Positions 1-10,205 of a stretch of 64,000 bases of DNA are shown here, piece after piece; within the stretch, counting starts at the first letter, position 1, and each line of letters starts with the position of its first letter. A model generated the notes under the pieces. That model saw only the letters and a program-made list of their open reading frames with translations, ran no database searches and had not been told where the DNA came from. The translations under genes and the position numbers were made by a program. The stretch is from Apricaphanius iberus (Eukaryota > Chordata > Actinopteri > Cyprinodontiformes > Aphaniidae): the NCBI GenBank assembly GCA_028564705.1, contig JAPXFQ010002423.1, forward strand, positions 434,001 to 498,000, given 5' to 3'.

Positions 1-1311
1 TTGGAATAGTTGATGGTGAAACATGGTTGTCAATGAACTCACTGGCATTAGGTGAGAATAACCGTGAACTCCACGGCACCAGGACCCCCCTGGTGACTGA
101 TAGAGGAAAGCTGCAGATGTTTGAGAAATGAATCGACTACCTACTATCCGGGGAGATCATCATAACTTAGAATAGAAGCGTTCCAAGAATCACTGCAGTA
201 CATAATGATAATAAATAATTACGGGGAAAGTTTTTCCATATTAAGGCCGTGAAAAGCTGGTCTGTCAGAGATCCAGGGTTTTAATATGAGAAGACACTAG
301 AATCCTCACAAGAATGATCGAAAAATATATTTGCAACACTTCCCTCAGCTGGAAAGGAAATGGTAGTTTTAATTTCTCAAATTATATTTGCCAAAATAGT
401 AAATCATGTCTAACACAGTTAGATAACCATTTTTTTTTATAATGGAAAGGTTTTAACAGGTGTTGATCCTCCAACATTAACAAACTGCTTGACTGAAGTG
501 CTTTGAAATCAGTATATTTTGATATAAACAGTTTCTTTGTAACATGAAAGATAATACCAACAAATTACATGTCATTCAGACATTATTAAGAGGATCAATT
601 TAACACTGTAAAGAAAATTACAATATACTTATAGGATATTGCTCACATATCTAAAGTCTAGTCCTCCCACAGAACTACAAAATAGACACCGTTTTTTTCG
701 TCCAAAGGAAGCAGCCATCACCAAAGTAGCTGGAGAGATATTTTGGTACGGTCGGTCAATGTCATCATTGAAGAGGAAGCATCGTTAGCAAACTGAGGGA
801 GGGCAATTAGTCGATGCAATTAACCTTTAAAAGGCTGTCTATGTGAAATGAGTAAGGATGAATAATAGTAAAGTCCCCTGTATAAATCAACGGCCCTGCC
901 ATCCAGAGGAACTCCCAAGAGGCTACCAAGGAAAATGACTTCAAGGGCACCATTCATAAGTTTAGTGAGTCATGAATGGGACAGACTGCTAGCTCACACT
1001 TTTGCACAAATGATAGATCTGGTAAGTTTTAAAAATGGCTTCAATTTTTGCAAGTAAATGGCATTTGTTTTTTCCTCACATCTCATCTCTCTTCATAATC
1101 TTCAGTGCGCATGAAGTTTTTTCTTACTCTAAACTGTAATTGTCCAGACATGCTGACAATTAGTCAAATTCTTCCCACTGGATGAGGTTCACAGTCAGTC
1201 TGACAGCAACAGCGTTGCCACAGTAACCTTGAAAAGGTATTCTGATTACTGTTTGACAGCGACAGTAATTTAGGAAATAGCAGTTAGTCTTGTAACTGGT
1301 GGGTAGCTGGT
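1..1311. other. AT-rich non-coding stretch
   Basis: No reading frame of convincing length, splice-flanked exon, transposon terminus or simple repeat was recognised here. It looks like ordinary AT-rich intergenic or intronic fish DNA. Confidence 0.4.
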
Positions 1312-1432
1312 GGATCGCCGTTCATCACAGTCGCTGTGCTCTTGGGCAAGACACTTGACCCGCTTTGGCAGTGGCCAGAGAACATGGTGGCACAGATTAT
1401 ATGGCAGCTTTGCTTCTGTTAGTCTGCAAGAA
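1312..1432 (+). repeat. SINE-like fragment (shared family with 20610 and 61770)
   Basis: The block contains the phrase 'cttgggcaagacacttgacc' and a degraded 'gcagctttgcttctgttagt' segment, both familiar from a very common teleost interspersed SINE-like repeat. Only the middle part of the element is present; no target duplication was found. Fragments of what looks like the 3' part of the same family occur near 20610-20708 and 61767-61936. Confidence 0.45.
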
Positions 1433-2264
1433 TTGTCATATTAGAGTATGAGTAGAGTAAGTAGGTTGTTAACAACAGTTTTGGAAAGCAATTGATTCAT
1501 TTACCTTCAAAGACTGGCTTGACAGGAAGACCTAACATCCTGGCCAAAGCCTTAGAAACAATCTGAACTTTTTCCTTTACGTGAAATGTACAAAAAATAT
1601 CAGTACACCACCCTGCAAAAGCAACAAGCTGAAGATAACAAAACAAGAGCGTACGTCACTCCCACTATGCCGTGCACTGACAATTCAAATGCTGGGATGT
1701 CATTAGAGGGATGCTTGAGAAGGCTTCTGGTATGAGCAAGGGTGGTGTGTTTAGGTTTGATAAGCGTCAGTGTGAATTTTAGGTCATTGTTTCCTGCATT
1801 TAAGCTTCCACCACATAACGTCTGCTGCCAGTCGAATGTAAAGGAAGGATGCATGAGCGTAATGTAATGATGAGACTTGAATCTGCCTGAAGAGACAAAA
1901 AAATAAATAAAATGGATCTTTATATTTTATTTGTGCCTGCAGTGCGTAAGCAAGAAATTTGGTAAATTTTTTGTTTTAGTTTTTTTTACTTTAACCGAAT
2001 GTTTTAAAATTTTTAAAGAAACAAAAACATGGTTCCAAAAAGGAAACTGCTTGTTGTTAGCCCTGAATACTAAAAGCAGTAAAAAGCCCTATTAAAATGT
2101 AATAGTGCAATTTCAAGAGCAGTGAAATCTTTTGTTTTTCACAAAATTAAAATTGACTGTGGCAAATTCACTCTACATTGGCTCCTACATTGGAATTCCT
2201 CAGACTTATTTGATTAACATATAAATCGTTTTATGAATCAATCTATCCATGTGGTGTTCACTTG
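1433..2264. other. Non-coding stretch
   Basis: A short minus-strand frame at 1600-1854 has no recognisable domain and is probably chance. No transposon ends seen. Confidence 0.35.
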
Positions 2265-2480
2265 ATTTGGTGTATATCTCCAGTGGTCAACGGGTAAGAG
2301 GCCTGGTAGACCATGGTCACATTGCCATTCCAAAACAGGGCAACACACATAAAAAAACAGGCAGAGCAACTGTACATGTACACATTTATAACTGAGGGCA
2401 GATGGGAGGAGACCAGCCTACTCTAATGGAACCAACACATGCACAGGAAGAGGATGCAAACTTCATGCAGTAAATCTGTT
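2265..2480 (-). repeat. RTE-tailed SINE fragment, minus orientation
   Basis: The string 'tatctccagtggtcaacggg' followed by 'taagaggcctgg' matches, with decay, the conserved tail seen at 8869-8997 and, in the opposite orientation, at 41500-41640. The flanking 'gcaacacaca' and 'gcaaacttcatgcag' match the upstream body of the copy at 41281-41660 read in reverse. It is an old degenerate copy of a teleost SINE-like repeat whose 3' tail resembles RTE-type LINE ends. Confidence 0.5.
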
Positions 2481-4262
2481 CACTGCAAACGAGCTAAGAC
2501 ATTTGCCACCATGCAGCTTTAATTTATTTTAAACTTATTTTTTTAACTGAAATTTGGCATACAATTAGGACTTAGAACTGGAAAAAGTTCCTTGCAGGTA
2601 TGCCCTAAGCCTAAGAAGAAATTGACCATTTTGTATCAAATTTATATGTTTTGTACATGCAGTGATTTAATGTATTCTTCTGAAGAACCTTGTCATAATG
2701 GTTTTAAACTGGCTCATAATGCCTTTTACGACATTGTTATCAAAGTTTGGCATTGCTTTAATGGTGGAATGTTTGCCCAGACCTCAAATTTGAACTTTGA
2801 AAAATTACTGTAAATCATGAAAAAAAAGTAAATAATCAAAACCGCTATTACTGATAGTTTGGTCATCAACAAAGAGACACCAATGTCACTCAAACCAATT
2901 TGCTCTCAATTATTTACTGTTATGCCACTCTTGGGGAAAATACATTTTCTCATGGCCTTCTGAATTGAAATACTATCAAGAACCTGATCATATTTATCAT
3001 CATCATATTTATGCACATGTACCACTGGCACCAGTTTTTTTGCATACCAAGTCCATCTCATTGAAACATTTAAAATGAGCCACAACAACATTAATTTTAA
3101 GTTGTTTTGCAGCTCATTTTATTGTTTAAAGTCTTAGCAAAATTATAATGTTCAGATTATTAACCAGTTGGTAAAATTTAATCACGATTGCTCAGTCCGT
3201 GTGGTTCTCAGAAGAAAGGGAATGATTCACTGGGATGTGGAGTTTTAGAATAAACATTAATATTCAAAACTTTTTAAACAGGTAAACATTGTTTACTTGT
3301 CACCCTCTTCGGCTTCCTTTTCACAATTTATATAACTTCTTTGACACCATCACCTCCACCGTTTTTCGTTTCACTGTCACAAACTTTTTTGTCACCACAT
3401 TTCAAACCTCATAGAGCTGTACTCTGTCAGAGAAACATTGGTTTGTCTGTGTAGACTAACCAAAAGTTTTACTGTTTTTATAACACTCAATAACAGTAAA
3501 AACTGACCAAAGTGTTTTAAACAGCGATAAAAATAAGAATACAGAAATACACTGTAGTACAAGTGCAGTGCTTAAAATGACATGAATACAGCTAGAAATA
3601 TAAGAAAAATGCTCATGAAAACTTAAAATTATAGAGTATCAAAACACCATAAAAACATTAAAAGCTCTCATGCTTTGTTGATTGCCTAACTAAAAATGTG
3701 GGTTTTTAAAAGAGACTACTTCTGCTGGGTTGAAAAGGAAAGCCTTAAGATTAATTAGCGCACTACTGCCACACTGTGACTGGAGGCTTGTTTATCGTTC
3801 TAGCACGAATTAACACAAAAAAAGTCCCCTTATCTCTCACTGATATTTCTCGCCATAAAACACCAAAATGCTTTATATTCAATACAAAATCTGAATACAA
3901 CAAAGGTTTCCATATTTCTGTACAATCCATTTTTCAACACACTTTAAATTTGACCTTGTTAATCATATTTGCTTCAAACTGTGCTTCTGTGGTGCAATGG
4001 GCATAATCCTTTTTAGTTTTTTTCTTTCAAAATTATTTAAAAACAAAACAATACGGGTTTGGACAAGTTTCTGTGACTTATATCGACTTCTAACCAGAAG
4101 CATACATTCGTCTTCCTTTACACTCTTCCAGACTAATGCTACTTTTCCTTAATAGAGCAAGTGCACCCCATTTGCATTGCTGTGTGAAAAAGTATACTAC
4201 GATTGCAATTGCCACTAATGATTGTTTCTGCATGCATTGGTATTCACTTTGCCAAACTATTG
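2481..4262. other. AT-rich non-coding stretch
   Basis: No gene or repeat family was recognised. Short frames at 2592-2813, 2906-3091, 3776-4006 and 4136-4324 lack domains and codon structure. The region ends at the 5-bp target duplication of the LTR retrotransposon. Confidence 0.35.
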
Positions 4263-4267
4263 TTCCC

Positions 4268-4532
4268 TGTCATGCCTCACTCCCCACTCACACTCCTTTA
4301 TTATTTGCACCTGTGTTATCCTGAACCTCCAGGGCTCTGCCCCTGATTAATCATTGTTTCCACCTGTTCCTCCTTGGTTCTCCCCTCATTTAAGATCCAG
4401 CGAGGCCTTCTATCCTCGCTGGATCATTGATTGTGTCATGCCTTTTGTTGCTGCACCACATTAAACCACCTCACCTGAGTTCTGCTTCTGCGTCTGGGTC
4501 CTTCGTCTCCCACACTGCAGCACACCCTGACA
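4268..4532 (+). repeat. 5' long terminal repeat
   Basis: This 265-bp LTR carries a TATA-like TTTAAG near 4389, a perfect 12-bp inverted repeat (4394-4405 and 4414-4425, 8-base loop) and an ATTAAA poly(A)-signal candidate at 4460-4465. That is a plausible minimal U3-R-U5 arrangement. Short terminal inverted repeat TGTCA/TGACA. Confidence 0.88.
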
Positions 4533-4552
4533 GAATGATCCAGCCCAGAAGG

Positions 4553-6571
4553 ATGGACCCAGCAGAAGCCTCCGACCCCGACATCCTGGAGTCCCTCTGG
4601 TGCAGGCTGGAGAAGGTCTCTGGCTTCGCCAGCCCGTCCGCTCGCCTCACCGCGCTGGAGGACTACATCTTAGACCTCCTTCCTCGGTTCCGCTCCAGCC
4701 TCAACCCGCTCGATGCGGAGGAGTTGGAGGAGGCAGCCGACGACGCCTTCCTTGCTGCGGAGGAGGAGCTGCCTCCTGCAGGGACACAGCCCGCCTCTAC
4801 CAACGTCGGCTCGGTCTCCTGGTTCCATGCGCCTCCGATCCTCTCACCGGCTGTCTTCGCCCCTTTCCCGACCGCTTCACCGAGGGCTCCGGTCAATCGC
4901 CCAGCTGCTGCTCCCACACCACCGTCTTCGGCTGCGGCAGGACGGGGTCCCCTCTACGTGAGCGAGGATGAACTGTTCGAGTTTTTTCATGGGGACAGAC
5001 TCGAGTACCTCTGCTCCAGAGGGGATCCAGCTCCTCGCCGCGGTCAGCGACGCAGACGCCGGAAGGTTGCGCCGGAGTCTCCGCCCTCGGACGGTTCGGA
5101 CTGGGAGGAAGCGGAGGAGCAGTATCTGGAGCAGCAGACCTCGCTCGTCGGCTCTCGGCTTGCCTACTGCACTCCTGGAACAGGCCCACGTAGGCATGAG
5201 CCTCCATGTCAGCCACGCAGCCGAGGGCACGAGGCACCTCCACCATCTCGCCGCAGACGGCGGCGCCGACGGGAAGTAGTTGCTTCCGGGTCCCCGAAGT
5301 TGGCGTCTGCATCGCACTGCTCGGCCCCGAAGTTGGCGTCTGCATCGCACTGCTCGGCCCCGAAGTTGGCGTCTGCATCGCACTGCTCGGCCCCGAAGTT
5401 GGCGTCTGCATCGCCCTATTCCTCCTTCTCCCTTCTCCAGTCTCTGTTCCCAGAGCCCACAGAGCACCTGCAGTCTCGGCTCCCAGAGCTGCCGGATATG
5501 CCGCTGCCGCCTCCTGAGCTGCCGGATATGCCGCTGCCGCCTCCTGAGCTGCAGCTGCATCGCCTGCCCCCGGCTCCCACGCCGGCTCCTCGCCGCCAGG
5601 CTCCCACGCCGGCTCCTCGCCGCCAGGCTCCCACGCCGGCTCCTCGCCGCCAGGCTCCCACGCCGGCTCCTCGCCTCCAGGCTCCGCGCCTCGCCCCAGG
5701 CTCCCACGCCTGCCCTCGCCTCCAGGCTCCCACGCCGGCTCCTCGCCTCCAGGCTCCCACGCCGGCGCCTCGCCTCCAGGCTCCCAGCCTGCGCCTCGCC
5801 TCCAGGCTCCCAAGCCTGCGCCTCGCCTCCAGGCTCCCAAGCCTGCGCCTCGCCTCCGGGTCCCCAGGAGAGGACCGCCGGGCCGTGCGCCCGCCTCCCG
5901 TCCCGTCAAGGGACGTCCGTCCAGCCCCCAGCTGGACCTCCCGGTCCCCAGGAGAGGACCGCCGGGCCGTGCGCCCGCCTCCCGTCCCGTCAAGGGACGT
6001 CCGTCCAGCCCCCAGCTGGACCTCCCGGTCCCCAGGAGAGGACCGCCGGGCCGTGCGCCCGTCTCTCGTCCCGCCAGGGGACGTCCACCCGTCTCTCGTC
6101 CCGCCAGGGGACGTCCACCCGTCTCTCGTCCCGCCAGGGGACGTCCACCCGTCTCTCGTCCGGCCAGAGGAAGGCATTCGGGCCGTCCGCCCGTCTCACG
6201 TCCGGCCAGAGGAAGGCATTCGGGCCGTCCGCCCGTCTCACGTCCGGCCAGGGGACGTCCGGCCAGAGGAAGGCATTCGGGCCGTCCGCCCGACTCCGCC
6301 AGGGGACGTCCACCAGTCTCACATCCGCCAGGGGACGTCCGGCCAGAGGAAGGCATTCGGGCCGTCCGCCCGACTCACGTCCGGCCAGAGGAAGGCATTC
6401 GGGCCGTCCGCCCGACTCACGTCCGGCCAGAGGAAGGCATTCGGGCCGTCCGCCCGACTCACGTCCGGCCAGAGGAAGGCATTCGGGCCGTCCGCCCGAC
6501 TCACGTCCCGCCAGGGGACGTCCGCCAGCCTGTCGTCCGACCAGAGGACGACATTCCGGTCGCCCGCCTGA
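4553..6571 (+). CDS. 672-aa Pro/Arg-rich, tandem-repeat ORF of the LTR element (gag-position protein)
   Basis: I start the ORF at ATG 4553, twenty bases inside the 5' LTR; the frame is open further upstream into the LTR, but MDPAEAS fits gag-like starts in fish Gypsy elements. Residues 1-90 are acidic and may be helical (LTALEDYILDLLPRF; EELEEAADDAFLAAEEE). Residues of about 160-240 are Arg-rich with runs of five to eight Arg. The remaining C-terminal part is tandem repeats: PKLASASHCSA (33 bp, about 4 copies from 5293), ELPDMPLPPP (30 bp, 2 copies), APTPAPRRQ-type units (27 bp), an 84-bp unit starting SPGEDRRAVRP (3 copies, about 5860-6060), SLVPPGDVHP (30 bp, 4 copies) and a 42-bp unit read first as RPEEGIRAVRP, then in another frame as SGQRKAFGPSARLT. 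No CCHC knuckle, protease or RT motif was seen. It may be a nucleic-acid-binding Gag relic; whether it is translated is unknown. Confidence 0.6.
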   Translation: MDPAEASDPDILESLWCRLEKVSGFASPSARLTALEDYILDLLPRFRSSLNPLDAEELEEAADDAFLAAEEELPPAGTQPASTNVGSVSWFHAPPILSPAVFAPFPTASPRAPVNRPAAAPTPPSSAAAGRGPLYVSEDELFEFFHGDRLEYLCSRGDPAPRRGQRRRRRKVAPESPPSDGSDWEEAEEQYLEQQTSLVGSRLAYCTPGTGPRRHEPPCQPRSRGHEAPPPSRRRRRRRREVVASGSPKLASASHCSAPKLASASHCSAPKLASASHCSAPKLASASPYSSFSLLQSLFPEPTEHLQSRLPELPDMPLPPPELPDMPLPPPELQLHRLPPAPTPAPRRQAPTPAPRRQAPTPAPRRQAPTPAPRLQAPRLAPGSHACPRLQAPTPAPRLQAPTPAPRLQAPSLRLASRLPSLRLASRLPSLRLASGSPGEDRRAVRPPPVPSRDVRPAPSWTSRSPGEDRRAVRPPPVPSRDVRPAPSWTSRSPGEDRRAVRPSLVPPGDVHPSLVPPGDVHPSLVPPGDVHPSLVRPEEGIRAVRPSHVRPEEGIRAVRPSHVRPGDVRPEEGIRAVRPTPPGDVHQSHIRQGTSGQRKAFGPSARLTSGQRKAFGPSARLTSGQRKAFGPSARLTSGQRKAFGPSARLTSRQGTSASLSSDQRTTFRSPA

Positions 6572-6693
6572 CCTTCAGGGGCGTCAACACAGACACTCGG
6601 GCCCTCCTGCCGTGTGCCCCCTCCACCCACCCTGAAAGGGTGCTAATCCTTTTGGGGTTTTTTTTTTCTATATGGCGTCTGGGATCCGCCTTT

Positions 6694-6704
6694 AAAGGGG
6701 GGGG
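6694..6704 (+). other. Polypurine tract of the LTR element
   Basis: AAAGGGGGGGG ends three bases before the 3' LTR, the usual place for the plus-strand primer of reverse transcription. Confidence 0.75.
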
Positions 6705-6707
6705 TCC

Positions 6708-6974
6708 TGTCATGCCTCACTCCCCACTCACACTCCTTTATTATTTGCACCTGTGTTATCCTGAACCTCCAGGGCTCTGCCCCTGATTAATCATTGTTTC
6801 CACCTGTTCCTCCTTGGTTCTCCCCTCATTTAAGATCCAGCGAGGCCTTCTATCCTCGCTGGATCATTGATTGTGTCATGCCTTTTGTTGCTGCACCACA
6901 TTAAACCACCTCACCTGAGTTCTGCTTCTGCGTCTGGGTCCTTCGTCTCCCACACTGCAGCACGATCCCTGACA
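6708..6974 (+). repeat. 3' long terminal repeat
   Basis: Offset 2440 bp from the 5' LTR and identical by eye except for the final dozen bases. The hairpin is conserved (6834-6845 with 6854-6865). It is followed by the TTCCC target duplication at 6975-6979. Confidence 0.88.
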
Positions 6975-6979
6975 TTCCC

Positions 6980-8585
6980 ATTCCTTGCATAAGCTGCCAG
7001 TGGAAACAATCTATTTTTAAATATGACAAACTGCAGATGATCCATGTTGAGGAGGTTCTACTTAACAAGTTACTTTCCGTTGCATCTCCTGAAAGGTTCT
7101 CATGAAGCTCTACTAAATACAAAGCTACACTAAGGTTTTATGATGTGTTGACAAAAATCTGGAGCATGGCCCCAAGTTTCATGCTGAACTGTATTTTATC
7201 CTGTAGGCAAATGTAACTTTAAGAGCTGTGGAAATCACGCCAAGTTCTCAGTTTGGTTTAATACCTTTTGGAAGGTGCAGAATGCATTCTTTGGAAGGTG
7301 CAGATGAGGCAGTTATAGACTGAAACATTTCTTTGCCTCCAGCTGATGATGGCGATGTTCAAAGTTGATAACAAAGATAAATAGCCTCACAGCAAATGCT
7401 ATGTATACCAATTTAATAGCTAGTAATTACTCATTTGAAGACATCACTACATAAAAGAAACTGTAAAATTTTATGTTCTGACACTTTTTAACATGGTTCT
7501 GCCATTTCATTACCATGTAAACACACGTAGGGTCATGTCCTATGTGAGCGCATGCATGGCTGTATGTGGTTTTGAGCTTTTGTTTCTCTAATCAATTCTA
7601 AGAACTTTTAATCAAATTAGTGTACAAAATTGCTGGTTCTGCAAAAAGAGATGCAGGATAATGCACGTACCATAATCTTATCAAAAACAACTCTAAAATA
7701 CCCTAATCTCCTCTGGAGTGTTAAAGCAACCTTTATCAAGGTTTTTAAAAGCAGTTGCAGTTCCAGCCAGTAAGTATGATATCATGGCTTAATAAAGTGT
7801 ATCCCCACAGAAACAACATTTGAAAGAGGGGATCATAATGGGGTCCAAAGATCAGAAATTTAGAGTTATAAATGCAATATAACCCCAGTATTTTGTTAAC
7901 GGTGTGCTATTAATGCAACTTTGAGTAATGTTATGAAATATTGATTCAATAAGTCCAAACTTTTACAACTATAAATATTGCTTTTAACATCACAACTTTG
8001 TGCCAGACAGTGCAGGTGAAGCAGTTTATCACATTAATATATATTAATAGGGGGAACTCGAGGAGTGTGTATATGTGAGTGTGTGTGCGTGTTTCTGTGG
8101 GGGTGGGGGTGTGGGGATTGTTGTCATGTTTAGAACTTTTTTCAACAGATGAAAACCATTAAGGTGCTACTGGTACACTGATTACCCTGCTTCACTCGTT
8201 CGATATCAGACTTACAGGCACGCACACACACATGCACACACACACACAAGAACGTGTCTTGATTACTAACAACATTATGGAACTATTTTGTCAGAAATAG
8301 TGCAGAAAACAACTTCTAACAAACTGGAAAGAACATTTGACAGTAAGGTTCTGCTTTTCAAAATAGTTCCACAGTTTCTACCACAATATGAGTCCTAATA
8401 TTAAAAACAGAGATATAAAAAAACATATTGGTTTTGTTTTGATTGAAGCAATGCTTTATCAAACTGCGGTTCCCAATATTAAAATTTTAAACCACCAAAC
8501 AGTTATCCACTAGCTGCATTACAGTATATTCTCACAAAAGGAAGGATAAGACCTGGTTCAACCTTACTCGGATTTTCTCCATATA
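6980..8585. other. Non-coding stretch with GT and CA simple repeats
   Basis: No gene recognised. It holds a GT-rich tract with G runs (about 8068-8115) and a CA-rich tract (about 8219-8249). Everything else looks like unique AT-rich sequence. Confidence 0.4.
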
Positions 8586-8868
8586 AGGCAAGGCAAGACT
8601 ATTCTATTTGTATAGCACACTTTCAACACAAGGTAATTCAATGTAAAAAAAATAAATGCATGGAAAGTAAAAACAGCAAAAACACATGATAAAATCATAG
8701 AAAGAGCAGTAAGACATGAAACAAGGTAAAAGTATGAAAATTAAAAACAGCAGTTAAGTATAAAATCAATCAATAGAATCAATAAAGAAAACATTTCAAG
8801 GTGCTTTACATGATTTGTTGGGAAGCGTTTGATTAAAAACAGCAATTTACGAAAAGCATAAAAAGAAT

Positions 8869-8997
8869 CCATCCATCCATCCATCCATTTTCTGAACCGC
8901 TTATTCCTCAAGGGGTCGCGGGGGGCTGGTGCCTATCTCCAGCTGTCAACGGGCGAGAGGCGGGGTACACCCTGGACAGGTCGCCAGTCCATCGCAG
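8869..8997 (-). mobile_element. Short RTE-tail SINE-like insertion nested in the LINE 3' UTR
   Basis: A 129-bp insertion starting with four CCAT repeats and reading 'ttctgaaccgcttattcctc', then 'ctatctccagctgtcaacgg'. It is flanked by a perfect 13-bp duplication, GCATAAAAAGAAT, at 8856-8868 and 8998-9010. Read on the minus strand it ends in (GGAT)n, the 3' terminus pattern of RTE-type LINEs and the SINEs they move. The duplication shows that it inserted after the L2 copy was already in place. Confidence 0.8.
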
Positions 8998-9040
8998 GCA
9001 TAAAAAGAATATGTATGTAAAAAAAAATCATATTAGAACA

Positions 9041-9253
9041 TTACTCAAAGGCAGCTCTAAGCAGTAGGGTTTTAATCTCTGATTTAAAAGAGCCTAATGA
9101 TTCAGCAGCTTTGCAGTTATCTGGAAGTTTGTTCCAGATTGGTGGGAGGTAGAAACTGATAGCTGCTTCTCTATGTTTGGTTCTAATTCTGGGGATGTTT
9201 AGTAAATTAGTGTTGGAGGAGCTGAGTGGTCTGCTCGGTTGGTATAGTGACAT
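9041..9253 (-). pseudogene. L2-like LINE ORF2 carboxy-terminal fragment
   Basis: A 70-residue open piece ending ESLGSFKSEIKTLLLRAAFE and then a stop. It has the WNKLP and SLGSFKS signatures of the last segment of L2-type ORF2. The same frame stays open upstream on the minus strand to about 9450 without a start codon, showing that it is the tail of a longer protein and not a gene. Confidence 0.7.
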
Positions 9254-9640
9254 CAGGTCTTCAACATACTTTGGACTTAAACCATTTAGTGATTTATAAA
9301 CCAGTAGGAGTATTTTAAAGTCTATTCTCTGAGCTACAGGGAGCCAGTGTAAGGACTTTGGAACTGGGGTGATGTGCTCTACTTTCTTGATTCTAGTGAG
9401 GATAAGAGCAGCAGCGTTCTGGTTCAGCTGCAGCTGTCTAATAGTCTGTTTAGGTAGCCCTGTGGGGACGTTGTTGCAGGATGCTGTTGCAGTTCTACCA
9501 CAGTCTCTATTAATGTGAATGTCATTGAAACCCTTGACAAGGGCAGCCTTAGTGCTGTGATGAGCACCGAAGCCAGACTAATGTATATCAAAGCGGTTGG
9601 TCATTATTAGGAAACTATTTAAATGTTGAAACACAGCTTT

Positions 9641-9868
9641 TTAAATAATCTTGTTGATATATGGGAGATTAGAGATTGGCCTGTAGTTCTGCATCAGTGT
9701 GTCGTCCAGGTTGTTCTTCTTCAGTGGCTTGATTACTGCTGTTTTTAAAGCCTGGGGGAATAAACGTGACAGGAGGGATGAGTTAACTGTTTGAATCAGA
9801 TCAGACTTAATGACAGAGAAAACTTTTTTTAGAAAAACTGTGGGTGACCCTTCCTCTCCACCAGACAA
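9641..9868 (-). pseudogene. L2-like LINE reverse transcriptase N-terminal fragment
   Basis: This 75-residue fragment contains the region before RT motif 1 and the NYRPISNLP signature of RT domains in L2/CR1-type LINEs. It ends at an in-frame TAA after YINKII. The downstream RT core is missing from this copy. Confidence 0.7.
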
Positions 9869-9889
9869 GTTTTGGAAGGAGTAATCAGT

Positions 9890-10205
9890 AGTCAGTAATC
9901 ATATTACTTTTTCAAAGTAGCTTTGGCAACACTGCCCATTCTATATGCACCCTTTTCAGTTATACAAGCTAAAATAAATAGGTCTTGAAGTTTTCATAAT
10001 TAAACTACAATGAACTTACCAAAATAAATGCTTTTTTGTCATTTCGTGCTCTCTATGTGACAGCTGTTTCCCTGCTGCTACTGTACGCGCCTCATACACC
10101 CCCAGTGGAAAGGGCCAAGCAGCAGAATACGCAAGCAAAACATGCTGCTCCTGTAATGTGCTGATAATGCGTCAGGTGGAAAGGCTGGGTAATACTTCAA
10201 GGCAG
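9890..10205. mobile_element. Probable unclassified insertion inside the LINE
   Basis: LINE-like coding sequence stops near 9890 and resumes near 10205. The intervening bases include 'ctttggcaacactgcc' close to one edge, familiar from termini of non-autonomous hAT-like elements in fish. I could not define exact ends or a target duplication. Confidence 0.35.

Larger units (their letters stand above)
4268..6974 (+). mobile_element. Complete non-autonomous LTR retrotransposon (Ty3/Gypsy-like ends)
   Basis: A 2.7-kb element bounded by two direct repeats (4268-4532 and 6708-6974) that begin TGTCA and end TGACA. The same five bases, TTCCC, lie immediately outside both ends (4263-4267 and 6975-6979), the target duplication expected of integrase. 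A polypurine tract (AAAGGGGGGGG, 6694-6704) lies just before the right LTR. Between the LTRs is a single GC-rich ORF and no reverse transcriptase, integrase or protease sequence, so the element must be mobilised in trans. The LTRs differ only in the last few bases (CACACCC versus CACGATCCC), which suggests a young insertion. The ATGGACCCAGCAG start just inside the 5' LTR resembles Gypsy-type gag starts in fish. Confidence 0.88.

Noticed and set aside
4893..6356. 487-codon minus-strand frame with PGGE/GRPL repeats
   Set aside because: It is the antisense of the GC-rich repeat array of the LTR element; open because the repeats lack stop-forming words, with no independent domain.
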